Shown here in pieces: positions 39,445 through 51,581 of a stretch of 64,000 bases of DNA. The notes under the pieces are model-generated. The model was given only the letters and a program-made list of their open reading frames with translations, was not told the DNA's origin and searched no databases. Every line of letters starts with the position of its first letter. Within the stretch, counting starts at the first letter, position 1. Made by a program: the position numbers and the translations under genes. Where the stretch lies: contig VXCM01002785.1 in assembly GCA_014773175.1 (NCBI GenBank), positions 93,126 through 157,125 of the forward strand. The letters run 5' to 3'. This DNA comes from Lucifuga dentata (lineage: Eukaryota > Chordata > Actinopteri > Ophidiiformes > Bythitidae).

Positions 39445-41427
39445 GCCATGATGCCAACATACAGTACCTCTTTATATATTTAGCGAGATGAGGAGTAACC
39501 AGAGATTTACAGCTATGTGAAGGAAAAGCAGGGTGAACTTTGTGCCACACAGTGCATCAAGTGCCATGCTGTCACTTTGGGATATTTAAGTTACAACAGC
39601 TTACTAACAGACAAACCTACTCAAACAAAAGAGTGAAGCATATATACACCAATATGCTTATGTGCTGACAAGATGACAGCTGATTCGGATACTTACATGG
39701 TGTTTAAGTGTGGAACACGGTCGGCAAAAATGTGGAGGGGAGCAAAGTAGCTGCTGCGAGTGACTCTAATCGCAATGATGCTCCTGTCGATGGCAGCTTC
39801 ATCTGAGCAGTGAAGGGGGAAAGTGCTGATTACCACAGAACAGCCTGACACCATATGCTTTGTGAACAAACACTGCGGTGGATGTCGGAGGGGAAATGGC
39901 AACGCGTTCAAAGTGGCACGTGGAACAGAGAGGTGACTCATGCTGCTGAGTGAGCACCTGTATCCCCAAAGTCTCTCCAATTATCCTGCTGGATTCCCAA
40001 TGCAGTGCAATCCACATTCTCCTCTGATTCAACCCATCAGACTTGGCTAAGTTAGCTGCTGTCAGCAGCCAACTGTAACAACACTGTCAGCCATCCTTTG
40101 ATTATTACCCAGAGGTCACCCTGTGTGGAGCTGAGCGTGGGGTCCTGGGTGTCAACAAAGCTAAGACGTCAGAGGAGTCACCTTTAATAGATAATAAGAA
40201 GAGTGCTGACTGGCTGCAGACCACCCAGAGGGTTTATCCGTGCCTTTCATATGAATATACTGTAACTGTGATATTGACAGGAAATTTCCTCAAGAGAGAG
40301 GGGGAAAGGACATGAGAAAGGCAGAGATAGTGAAAGTGGGTGAGAATGAATGAGAGAAGAATACTCTAGTTCATTTCACACCGTTAAAACATTTGAAGCA
40401 TCTACTGTTGACTACTGGTTGATGGGCCGATGCAAGAACTGTATATCATAAACATTTGGGATTCACTTTATGGAGGCACTTTAATGATGCTTTTAGCATA
40501 ATTTCCTCACTGTAATGTGAAGTGAAGGGCAAGCAGCGCCTTTCTGTCTGCGTGTAGCTTCTGTGAACCTTATAAATATTGGATACTGGAACAAGGGCAG
40601 TGACAGAGATACTGAACTGCAGTATTCGTCCTCGCTCTTTAAGCTAGAGCACTACTGGACTTTTTTGGAAAATGACACCAGCTTGAGTCTTTACCTTAAA
40701 AACCTTTGACCTATCATGTCATTTGGCCTCTGGAAACTTGCGTTGGTCACTTGTTATAATTTTTTTTTTTTTTGCAGGTTTAATAGAAATGCCATTAAAA
40801 AAAATTAATAAAATCCAATATTCAAAAGCAGATTTTACCAGATTACTTTATAATCGCATAAAATGTCTACACACATCTGACTGAACCTCACAGAATTTAC
40901 GCAAATCACAGCTGGCCCTAAATATGTATTAAACAGAGTTAATGTTCAGACTGTATAGGATGTTTGAGGTGTTTCACTAATTTTAAGCTGTCCACACTGA
41001 GAGGAAGAAGAGGACAGTAAAAAAAAAAGACAGTGGAGAAAAGGACAGCTTAGTTTTCTTCTGTACCGTTATCAGCAGAAGCTGACTGTAGCGAGAATAG
41101 GGAGGGATGATTTCCATAAAGACTGGCTGTTGTCTGAAAGCAAGCAGCTGTCAGGCAGAATTACCTCTCTGACACAGACACCACAATCGAGGGCGCCCTT
41201 CCCATAATTCAGTCTGATTGGCTCAAGGGGAAAATGGCAGCCTGTGGAGAGTGAAGCGAGCGGCTGGTTGACAAGTTTGCATCTGCGAAGCTAGACGCGG
41301 CGTTTACCTGTTATCTTTCTGTCTGCTTGATATGTGAGTTTTCTCAGATCTGAACGCCACCTGAACAAAGTGACAAAATAGAGTCCACGGCGAGAGGAGA
41401 GGTATACAGAATAAGCCTACCTACCCG

Positions 41428-41462
<35 letters not shown>
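41428..41462. repeat. (CT)n(CA)n microsatellite
   Basis: About 13 CT units passing directly into a short CA tract. Confidence 0.9.
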
Positions 41463-41463
<1 letters not shown>

Positions 41464-44186
41464 AGGTAGGACAAATAACTGCAGCAATATATGGTGATGA
41501 ATTTTCTTGTGATCCACTATAAAACAACTGGCACAAAGGTTGCCAAACATTCTTTATTCATAATTCATTCTATTTATTCATAATGATACACTGTCAGCAA
41601 TTTTTTTTTTTTACTTATTTATTAAATGTAGGGATTGTGCCTTTTAAATCCCAATTTTTGGGGGAGCGCATTTTACAGACACACATGCACACACACCTAA
41701 GTACTCTTATCTGTGACTTGTGCAGAGGTGAGTGACAGGAAGGGAGGCGCAGAGGGGAAGTGTCCTTTAGGTGTCTTAATTATGGCTCCTCTCCTCCCTC
41801 TCGCTGTCACCATCCCCAGGGGAGGGCAAGACAAAAGGAATGTTTCATCTCTCCTGCCTATTTCAAATTCCAAGGGGAGTAAGAGGAGAAAGGCAGCGGG
41901 TTGTTACATCAGAGCAAGAAGAGGAAATCAAGTGACGCATCCCTTTTTCCTCTGTTTCTCTCTTCTAGCCTTTTTGCAGCTGTGTTTAAAATAATCCACC
42001 TTCATAAAAGCCTTTTAATGGCATCAAGGCAGGGAAAAAAAGGCGCAACTTGATTACTGTGACGGTTTTATTTAATGAGCTCAAAGCCTTTGGCTCTGAC
42101 TCGCGATTCGTTTATTACTTTGTAGTGGAGAGATATATCTGACAAAATAGAGCAGACAGAGTGAGAGAATGAGGCTGAACGCTCTTACTGTGGAAGCAGT
42201 CAGGGGTTTTAGCAATTGCCTATTTGATTTACACCTAATTCAGGGCTCACCTGAGTTTTTATTCAGTCTCACCAGGGGGATGCTGCTCCACCATGATGGA
42301 ACTGAAGGTGTCAGTGACATTTTGGCAGGTAGGCAGACACAAAGACAGCCTGCTGTTAATTATTGATGGGAATAAATTGCAGTCATTGGATGTGTAGCAG
42401 GGGAACACATGGTGGATGTGAATATAAATGTGTTTATGAAATGTGTCTGAGTGTGTGCACGCAGAGGAAAAAGCTGGCAAAAGAACACGATTACGAGACA
42501 AAGGAGCGAGAAGGAAGCTGAGGTGAGATGGAGGAGAAGAAGGAGGACAAGAAGGAGAAGAAGACTGAGTAATGGTCATGGTACCAGGTAAAGAGACATT
42601 AGAGAGAGATGCAGAGGGAGTCTATAAAATCAAACTACTTCTTAATGTCTCTCATAAGTGTGATAAAAGCAGCGCTGCAGCACGGAACGCTGGCCTTTGC
42701 TTCTATTTAAACAGGCAACACTCAAAAATAAACCATAATACGCAAATGCTAATAGGAAATGATTTTGTGAATGTACCCAAACACAATGCACACACATACA
42801 CATATATATTCATATATGCACATGAACAAACATTCTTAAAAAGGTCAACTCCTTTGTATTGGGACACAAGACTCCTCTCATGAAAATATTGACTGACAAA
42901 AAGGGAGCGATGCAAAGTGTGGTCTTAAAATGAAATGAGCAAAGAACATGGCGTCTTATCTGTATTCTGAGAGCTTGCCCTCTTATAAATATTGGAAGAA
43001 GGACACTGGTGGGAGGAAACAGCCAAATGGTGCGTTTGAGAAATGGCACACCTGAGCACCACGTGGAATATCATCTCCTCCTGTCACATTTCATCCCATT
43101 TGATCAAAATAATTGCCACCTTCATCATTATCATCAATCCTGTCATCTTCAGTGGCAGCATTACCATTCTCCATCTAATCAGAAGCCTTTGGTGTGAAGG
43201 CTTCATTCTGAGTCAAATCGCTCATCATGGACCCTCATCATCAGCACTGCTTATATGCTGCTGACAATATGCTCAGCTATTTAGTTATTCAGACACTAGC
43301 AAAGCTTCGGCAGGAACAAAAATAGCCTGGTTTAGCCACACGGCATCATCTGTCATAGATGTCAGGAGAAAGAGCTCAAGTGAGCCTTCTATTATGACAA
43401 TTCCCCCTTAAGAAAAATGAGAATAAGTTGGCATCATTGTAGAGGTTTAGGGTGGAGATACACAAAACTATCTCATGCATTTTATTGTTCTGACTAATAG
43501 AAATCCAGTGCAAATATTCGGATGGAGTTCACACAATCATAACATATGTGGTTGTTAGTGCATACCCTGCTAGTGTGTTTTCCTTCCAAGCCACACCTCT
43601 CTGTGTCCGTCAACCATTGTGCAACTCATTTGGACTCTCTGTGCTACTGAAACAAATTCTCTCATCTGCATCTACTTTAGCAGCTAAAAATACTACAGAG
43701 AGAACCAGACAAGGAGCTGGTCAAATCCAAGTTGGACTAGCTCACTCACACACACCCCTTCATGCCATCAAAAGCAGTTGCAGCAGGAACATATACTAGA
43801 AAAGTCTTGATATTAGCTTGTATGAGACCACATTCCTGGCCTGTCAGACTCAGTGGTGAGAAAGCAGATGCAAGATTGAATGGAGCTACGGTCGCCTCCC
43901 AACCTGTCGTAACAATGCAGCAACACATTTAACAGCCACAGTGCACCAAATAGAAAAGACTTTTGATATTAAAGTGAGTATGTGGGTCACTAACAGCAAC
44001 ACACTGTGGAAAATTCAATTCTACAAAAATATGTTTATAGACAAAACCAGTTTATATGTGGGAGTTTTCGGATCCATCAACATCAATCAAAGGTGTTAAT
44101 TCCAAACCCCTGGAGGGAGTCGAGAGCACAACAAACTGCTAATGCTAACGCAAGAGGAAGTAGCAACACTAACTTGTTTTTAAACA

Positions 44187-44194
44187 CTCCTTAC
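44187..44194 (-). promoter_or_regulatory. Splice donor of the RNP1 exon
   Basis: Minus-strand sequence AAG|GTAAGGAG follows the last codon of the 44195-44286 exon. It matches the GT(A/G)AG donor consensus and leaves the frame in phase 0, as expected for the K|QQEQD junction in RBMS genes. Confidence 0.85.
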
Positions 44195-44286
44195 CTTGGC
44201 CATTTGGGCCTGCACCCCGGTGGCTTTAAGAGATGACACAGCCTTCTGTGCTGCAGCTGGGCTGTCAAAATCCACAAAGCCATAGC
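44195..44286 (-). CDS. rbms3: rbms3 internal exon (RRM1, RNP1-alpha2-beta4)
   Basis: This 92-nt minus-strand exon starts with GC, which completes the glycine codon split with the 58083-58141 exon, then has 30 codons and ends in phase 0 after lysine. The acceptor is CTCCAG and the donor GTAAGG. Joined to the previous exon it restores the RNP1 octamer KGYGFVDF, whose aromatic residues contact RNA. Helix alpha2 follows ([16 protein letters not shown]), then beta4 (VQAQMAK). This is the end of RRM1 in RBMS proteins. SSLKATG is close to the RBMS3 form ASLKANG and less like the RBMS1 or RBMS2 forms as I recall them. No frameshift or stop occurs, so the exon looks functional. The next family segment (QQEQDPTNLYISNLP, start of RRM2) was not found below this exon, which implies a downstream intron of at least 44 kb. 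Confidence 0.9.
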
Positions 44287-44312
44287 CTGGAGAGAGAGAG
44301 AGAATAGAAGGA
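44287..44312 (-). promoter_or_regulatory. Splice acceptor with (CT)n polypyrimidine tract
   Basis: Read on the minus strand, the intron ends in about six CT repeats followed by CCAG, directly before the exon carrying RNP1. A further pyrimidine-rich stretch (plus strand about 44313-44340, purine-rich) lies just upstream in the transcript. The polypyrimidine tract is therefore itself a short microsatellite. Confidence 0.8.
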
Positions 44313-45108
44313 GAGAGGGCAAAAAGAAAAAAAAGAAAGGCATTAGGAATGAAAAAATGAAGGCAGATGACTAACAAGGAGAATGACAAGCACTTGGTAA
44401 TTGTAGCAGTAATAGGTTGGTAACATGACTACAGAGGCTGCCAGTTCTCATATCTGGTGAGCACTACATTGTTTGATAATTAGCTACACTGACGTTCATA
44501 GGGGGATGCTATGCATCTTAATTAGTAGCATGGATGAGCGATTTAGTAATAACAAACCCCGGCACCCTGCCCACCTCCACCTCTGCACATACACACACAC
44601 ACATGCATACACACACCCTAATTCATGTATGCAAGAACAAGCTCACAGACAGAGAGCTACTCAAATACTTGTGCAACAACACACGCACACGTAAATGCAC
44701 AAATATGCAAACACACATGCAGCCACTTAGATGGAAGTGCTGTGGAAGAGAAAACTTTATACTTCAAGTGTAATAGCAACTCATATGCATTAATTTCAAT
44801 AAGCAGAATAATTAATATGATGGTAGTTTATGAGCAAAGGAGTCCATAATTGAAACACCATGACTGTAGAAAAATATGCACAAAGACACACTCTCACACA
44901 TAAATGTGTCAATTAATTCCTCAGAACATCCTTGAGTCATTTTCAGTTTTCAGTTGTTCAGCCTTCTGATTTTCAGAGACTGTGAAGCTGGTTGGCCCTC
45001 ATCATGTTCCTCAACACCCGGCGTATTAACACACCCCCATTTCACAGCCTTCATAATCCTCTCCCTGGTAACAAATCTCTCAAAGGTTGACAGCATACCA
45101 GAGCTGCT

Positions 45109-45112
<4 letters not shown>

Positions 45113-45156
<44 letters not shown>
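45113..45156. repeat. (CT)n microsatellite
   Basis: About 21 CT units, ending in CCCTCCCTCC. It lies about 830 bp upstream of the RNP1 exon in the transcript. Confidence 0.94.
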
Positions 45157-45160
<4 letters not shown>

Positions 45161-45265
45161 CCTCCAACTCTATCGTTCATACATACATAAACACCATAAA
45201 CACTCTGCTAGCACCACTTTTTCATCACTCACATCCTCTCTGGCCATCTCCCTTACTTTATTTTA

Positions 45266-45267
<2 letters not shown>

Positions 45268-45312
<45 letters not shown>

Positions 45313-45332
45313 CACACACAACACACACACAT
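45268..45332. repeat. (CT)n and (CA)n compound microsatellite
   Basis: About 20 CT units, then a GCACACACA... tract broken by one AACAC. Confidence 0.92.
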
Positions 45333-45429
45333 TTTTTCTGGCATTAATAGCCACCAGCCCCCATCTGGAAATCCATCAGGAGAGAAAAGCGGATGGAATG
45401 AAATCTGCGCCTGTGATTTATGAATTATT

Positions 45430-45472
45430 GTGACCCCGATATTCCCCGGGATGTATCGGAGACGGGGGTCAC
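45430..45472. repeat. Nested inverted repeat
   Basis: GTGACCCC (45430-45437) is the exact inverted complement of GGGGTCAC (45465-45472), and inside it CCGATA faces TATCGG. The segment is repeated after the N at 45499, but that second copy is probably an assembly artefact. Confidence 0.6.
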
Positions 45473-45564
45473 GTCGGTGTTAATTAAAATTTGGTGGTNC
45501 CCCGATATTCCCCGGGATGTATCGGAGACGGGGGTCACGTCGGTGTTAATTAAAATTTGGTGGT
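45434..45564. repeat. 65-bp direct copies around a single N (likely false duplication)
   Basis: 45434-45498 and 45500-45564 are identical, with N at 45499. The segment is CpG-containing and not a simple repeat, so a real perfect tandem copy at exactly this spacing would be unusual. Confidence 0.9.
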
Positions 45565-45710
45565 GGATTAAAAGCAGTCAATGGTGCCCTCTGATCCACT
45601 GTTTCAGAAGGAAAGTGTAATTAGAAAAGGATAATGGGTGGGATGTGGGGGGTGGGAGGTGAGGTGTCCTGGTAACCGATGTGGTTACCCCATCATGTTA
45701 TTCGCGATTA

Positions 45711-45732
45711 CACACACAGACACACACACGCA

Positions 45733-45764
<32 letters not shown>

Positions 45765-45770
45765 CACACA
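45711..45770. repeat. (ACGC)n/(AC)n compound microsatellite
   Basis: A CACACAGACACAC lead-in, about six ACGC tetramers, then a pure AC tract. Confidence 0.93.
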
Positions 45771-46019
45771 AAATCACACCCTGTATGGCTTGGCTCCTAT
45801 TACACACATGTTATGTGATCATACACACACACACAGCAAACATTGCACTTAATTTCTCACACATATGAGGTGTGTTTCAGTGTGTGGGTGTTGGTGGTGG
45901 TGGGTCATTTTCCTGTTAGATGGAGGTGAGGGAATGTGGAGTAATGTGAAAATCATAACCTGTGGCGGAAGAGAAATTGAGCGCAAGGACTGATTAATGG
46001 CCAGCTGTTGGAATGGGGG

Positions 46020-46053
<34 letters not shown>
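46020..46053. repeat. (GT)n microsatellite
   Basis: About 13 TG units preceded by a G run and followed by GCGCGCG. Confidence 0.9.
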
Positions 46054-46149
46054 AGTGGGGCTATGAAGAACCAGAATGAAATGTCTGAATTCAAATAAGG
46101 TGACGACAGACAGAGTGGCAGTGCCTTTTCTTAAAGAAATAAATAAATT

Positions 46150-46154
46150 TTATA

Positions 46155-46205
<51 letters not shown>

Positions 46206-46206
46206 C
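46150..46206. repeat. (TA)n microsatellite
   Basis: TA tract with TATG and TACA interruptions. It is almost self-complementary and could extrude as a hairpin. Confidence 0.93.
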
Positions 46207-49200
46207 ATTTTAAAAGAGGCAGCACACTCACCCATTTATTTACCTTAATAAACCTATAAACTTAATTATTTCACTCATTATTTTAAGGAACAGAATAAAA
46301 TGGCTTGATTCACATAAAAGGAGCTAATAAAGATTTGTTTTAATTTAAGCACAATGACAGCAGATATTGCACCCANTCCACCTCCCACCCCACCCCACTC
46401 CCACCATGTCCTTTTATATTTAAGCCTTTTGGGCTTCAGATGAGTCTCTTTAATAATCCAAATATTCCGAGCCTGGATATCAGGGACCCCTCAATTACAA
46501 ATTTAATATTCACCCCACTACCACCTGGAGTGCACTTATCAAACGTTCAGCTGGATGAGGATTTTAGAGAATGCTGACCTATATTTACAATGTGAATGAA
46601 GGAAGAAGGAAAGGCAAGCAGGTGAGGGAGTGCAAATGAGAGAAGGTTATTTGGGGTCAGCTGCATGCACTGACAGGGACCTGACTGACACTCAGCCAAC
46701 TATATTCAATGATAGATCCAGTCTGTTCAGTTATTGGAGATAATGTATGCATAGTGATTGTGTAGTGTGGAATGTTTGATCTGCAGCTACAAGTACAACT
46801 GTTAAGGGCTCATTTTATTGGAAAAGAGAAGAAAAAAAATGCAGTATTACTGAGCCATCTTCTTTTAACAGGAAGAATGGATATGAAGGTTGGACTTTGT
46901 ATTTGTGTGTGTGTATTTAAAAGTGTGTTAAGTAGCTGTGCATGTGAGAACCAGTGACAGGATGAAACTAAGTAAACACTAGGATTTCAGCAATACTGTA
47001 TGTTTGCTTTAACTCACACTGCTCATTTGAGCGACCTCTTCTGAATGACCAAATGTTGTGATTTCCTTTGTCACACTGTATGCCTCGATTAGACTGATGT
47101 GCACAGCATGGATGCTCACACTGAACAAAACCTCTAGACATATTTGTCTATTGATGATTTAAGTGTTTTTAAGTGATGATGTGTTATTCCATTCAAAACA
47201 ATGGGAAGCATTCAGGTAGCTTCAAATCCAATCGTGACTTCAAGAAATTGACTTTTGAGCCTTTTCAAAAAGAGCAGAATTCAATTTCTGGCAGGTCGGA
47301 AATCCATCCGATCACCCAGTCGCTCAATTATGCAGTAGATTGTTTCAATAATTAACTGGGCTTTGTGGCCCTCTTCAAACTGCACGTCAGATGGCAGCTG
47401 ATCAGAGTGAAATTTGGCTTGACTCTGAGAATCAGTCGCCTACTACCAAATCAGAGATAAAATTGTGCCAAACTCATACAGTGTCTGCCAGACTTTAAAC
47501 CCTGGATGTGAGGATGTTGCAAAAAGAGTCATGTTGGCTTTTTAACAGGACAGTGTACTCTCTATAATAAGTTGGTCTTGGAAATAAATCGTTGTGTGAT
47601 GGTGTGTGTGTGCGTGGGTGCGATCATACATCTTAATATTGATTCCTGGAAAGTCACTAAGCAAAGCAAAAGAGGAAAAAAAAAAGAAGAGAAAATGAAA
47701 GGAAAAATTAAGCTGCATGGAAGCGGCAGAGTCACGAAAAAACATACCCCATTTTATACAAACATATGCACATGCACATGCCAACACATGCATGCCCATA
47801 TAAACAGATATATCCAGATGTTGCTGAAAGTATGTGATTCTGCAACCCAGCATGTACTGCTTGTGTTCTGCAACTATATTTAATGCGGGTACTCCAAAGT
47901 GAAATAAAAGGGAAAAGTGTTGCTTTCAAGCCTCTGCAGTAAACAACCAATCAACAGCAGTCACCTAAAAACAGCTCAAAGTGAGTGACTGCATGCATGA
48001 TTGCAGCTAATGCACGCACATGCTCACATACATTCACACAAGCATACTGTTAGAGAGAAATGGTGACACACATACATGCACAGACCCATAAGTCATCTCT
48101 GTGAGAGTGATAAAATGAACATGAGCTGCCATGTTGCATTTCCTGGTCTGGTCCTAACAGGAGCCTATCGAGATAAAAAAGACCGTCTTACTGTGGGATG
48201 TTGCTATGCTGCCACCACTGCTCCCACTCGACTGCAGCCATAGTGAGCATATGTACAGTATGCATGTATGACAGTATGGTGCTCCTTATCATAGTCCCTG
48301 TGTGATCTATAGAGCAACATGCCACCTCAGGCTCAGCTCCACACAAAAGTCTTCAGTGTAGAGTGAGATAAGGGACTCATTACAATGCATGTATCGACGT
48401 ATCAATCATCCATGCATCATTCATGCATTCACCATTAAATTATGCTAATCCTAATTACTTCTGGAGGAAAATTACCATTCTTTATCTGCTAATAGTCGAG
48501 ATTGTTTGGGGTTTCCTATCCACTATATCCACCACCATTTTCCCCAATATTTCCATTTTTCACATTCTCATATTCAGTGCTAATGATCCCATTCTGCATC
48601 GCATACAATGGCATAATAATGCCCTAAGTATGAATAATGAATCAGCAACAAGTCAGAGAGCATTACAATAGTGTAAGGGGTAAACAGTGTAATTGTTTAC
48701 ATCCTTGTGAATCATCAAGAAGAGTTCTGAAGCTACTGCTGCACACTGGTGATTAATCACAGTGGTTACACGTATGTTAATTCGTACTTTGCATATATAA
48801 AAGTAATTACGGTTAATGGGGGAGATAGATGGGCCACTCCATGGACAAATATGCATAACGGCTGTAATATGATTTGCATGATTCATGGTAGAGAGGTTGT
48901 GTCGTATCATATTCTATCCTACATCTTTCCTTTAGAGTTACAGAAGCTCTGCCTGGAAATGCAGCTATTGTTGGTCTATGTTTGTGCATATGTGCGCTCT
49001 GCATATATTGCACATCAAAACACGACATACTGTATCACATGACACAACCACTCTGTCATTTAGAAATTACTGCTTTGTTTATGCAACTTGAACCATTTCC
49101 TTATAGAAACAACCCCGAAAAATACAAGAAAAATGGAGCCCTTGAGATATTTTCTAGCTCGTACATTTATAGATGTGCTTGGTTCATTCGGGATTTGACT

Positions 49201-51196
49201 AGCCCTTTTGCCTGCAGGGAGGGTGGGTGCTGGAGCTGTGCGGCTGTGGTGAACTGTGCAAACATTGAGGCAGAGCATGGGGGATTTAAATAGCGTGATG
49301 GCATCCACAACTAACTGCAGCCAAGCCAGGGCTGCCTTGGTGAGACTCCAAACCCAGACGAGAGCATCCTCACTGGGGTTATATTCCTCTGTCCATTTAT
49401 TCTTTCTGATGATAAATTTTGTGGCTAAACCAAGTGGTGGTGTGTGCATGAATGTGTATCTTTGTGCGTGTAAGTGTGTGTTTATTTGGGTGGGTGTGTA
49501 CAAATGCCTGCGTGAGAGCTCCGGCCTGTTTGTGTCTGCGTCGCAGTTGAAAGATCAGTCAGAGGAACATCTGCAATGCATATTGTTTTGTTGGTGTGGA
49601 TTAAAATGTTCAGTTTGGGCTGGAGACCCCTGACCACACCACTGCCGTCAGAGCAGAACACCACAAAGAACTGACGAGTCATACAGCAACACTTCCTCTG
49701 TTTCTACCGCAGCCTCACCCACATCTAACAACCTAAAACACACACAGCAAATCCAAAGCTACACAGTGTTCTTGCATGCAGAGATAAAAAAAAACAAAAC
49801 AAAAAACAGGGATATGGGATGAAATTAGCATGCACAGGCAGCGCTATGTACATGTTCACTCCTGTCTTTCACACAGTTGTTTGAAAATGCCTATATGCAT
49901 GCATCCATACACACACACACACACACACACACTCCTGCTCCTGGAACTGCTCACAATAAAGATCCCTCATTTACTTGTCCATTGTCCTGATCCTGCCTGC
50001 CTTGCACTAAGAGACAATACCCATTTGTTGCAAAATAACTCTTACACAGAGCTCTTTTATAGTAGACACTGGTGGGAAGATAGCAGTACAGGCAATTAAC
50101 TTATCAACCCTCCAACATGGATTTATAGCTACGGCAGTCGTCCTGGGATGAAGCAGCCAGGCTATTGGCTGTATTGTATTTCCTGTCATCTTCTCTCACA
50201 GGTGGAGGAGTGTCCTTGTCAGACAGCTGCAGCCGGGATCTGCAGAGGGCAAAACGCCAGGGCTCAGGGCCAACGGGGCCACTGGCAGCTCACTGTGCTA
50301 GAAACAACCTAGACAAGCAGTTCAAAAAAAAGAAGTCTTCCTCCAATGTCAGCGTAAGTGTTACAAATGAGTTTTATATAACCTCCATGTACTTATAGAA
50401 TGATTCATAATGCAAAGCTAATGGATACCCATTAGGGATATAATAACGCAACATTCACGCAACACTGATGAAACTAATTCTACAGCAATTACCAAATCAC
50501 AATGTAAACACACACTTTCATCATGGTACTGTTTTACTAACTATGAGGCAGGGATGCAATGTGAGAAACTACTACATTACATTTTCATAGGCCAAGTATT
50601 GCAATACACTGTATGCTGTTGGTTCATAATAATCATTTCCTCTCCTTTCTTTCTTTCCTACTCCTAATTAATTCACATTTATTCACACTCACTAAATATA
50701 GCACAGCGCCACATGGCTTCTACTACATTTCTGATCTAAAATCATTAAAAATATGGGGAGAAAAGATGATAATATCCTCACAGTGGAGACACAGCATTTA
50801 TATTACCGCACATCAAATGAATAAAGACAAGTGCATTTTTCAACACTACTGCTGAGGTCTCTGGAGGTATTTCTACAAACTCTTCCAAATGACTAGCGCG
50901 GTTCACAGACAACAAGAAGAAAATCTCCTATTCACCATCTTTAACCAACTTAGCCAGAGAGAACATTACGTAAAATAAACTTAAATCTGCTCCTAAGTTG
51001 TTCAGACAGGTCTTAATTCAGATCAGTGTTCATCTCCATCAGCTTGCTAGCTTAACGGTGAAGCCCTGATATGTTTGGTGCAACATGTGAAGAGCATTTG
51101 AGAAAGGTTTGAGACCTGAAGGGTGTTAATTACTTGTCAAGAGGTTGTTAAAATGAGGCCCAGGGCATAAAACTGAGAAGCTATACAGAACCCCCA

Positions 51197-51319
51197 CACA
51201 GATGCCTCACGTAAACACACACACACAAACACACACACACACACACACACACAGATCNCACAGATGCCTCACGTAAACACACACACACAAACACACACAC
51301 ACACACACACACACAGATC
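51197..51319. repeat. 61-bp direct copies around a single N (likely false duplication)
   Basis: 51197-51257 and 51259-51319 are identical, with N at 51258. Each contains CACAGATGCCTCACGTAA and an (AC)n tract. Confidence 0.88.
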
Positions 51320-51436
51320 CAAACCAGCACATACATGCACATGTTCACATGGATAAGGACACACTTAAAAGTATACACACATGCACACACAAGTAAATGC
51401 AACATCACGACATCATGCACGCACGCACACATGTAT

Positions 51437-51443
51437 GCGCGCA

Positions 51444-51485
<42 letters not shown>

Positions 51486-51518
51486 AAACCTTAATAGCTG
51501 CTCATTNGCGCGCACACA

Positions 51519-51560
<42 letters not shown>

Positions 51561-51581
51561 AAACCTTAATAGCTGCTCATT
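51437..51581. repeat. (AC)n(AG)n compound tract repeated around a single N
   Basis: A GCGC-(AC)n-(AG)n block followed by AAAACCTTAATAGCTGCTCATT occurs at 51437-51506 and 51508-51581, with N at 51507. The copies differ only in repeat number. Confidence 0.85.

Larger units (their letters stand above)
1..44194 (-). other. rbms3: rbms3 downstream intron (partial)
   Basis: This stretch follows the donor at 44194 in the direction of transcription and continues past the window edge. I read it for the RRM2 exon of RBMS proteins and for other gene fragments and found none. Open frames in it are short or are translations of microsatellites. It holds the Tc1/mariner-type element (12142-12577), a hAT-type MITE (31563-32004), a MITE with 22-bp terminal repeats (39011-39444), a LINE/SINE-like tail (6511-6600), a minisatellite (22491-22642), a fold-back hairpin (19393-19540), many microsatellites, one 177-N gap and most of the single-N joins. 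Outside these I see only unique AT-rich intronic sequence, with a few blocks that keep CpG dinucleotides (listed under findings). Confidence 0.75.

Noticed and set aside
44180..44389. Minus-strand open frame of 69 codons read as a complete small protein
   Set aside because: Only its central part (44195-44286) is coding. The N-terminal and C-terminal parts are intron translated past the acceptor and donor.
49060..49503. Minus-strand open frame of 147 codons, free of simple repeats over most of its length
   Set aside because: It lies in the rbms3 intron, matches no family I know, has no flanking splice sites or promoter I can support, and its start is in AC-rich sequence. A chance frame is the simplest explanation.
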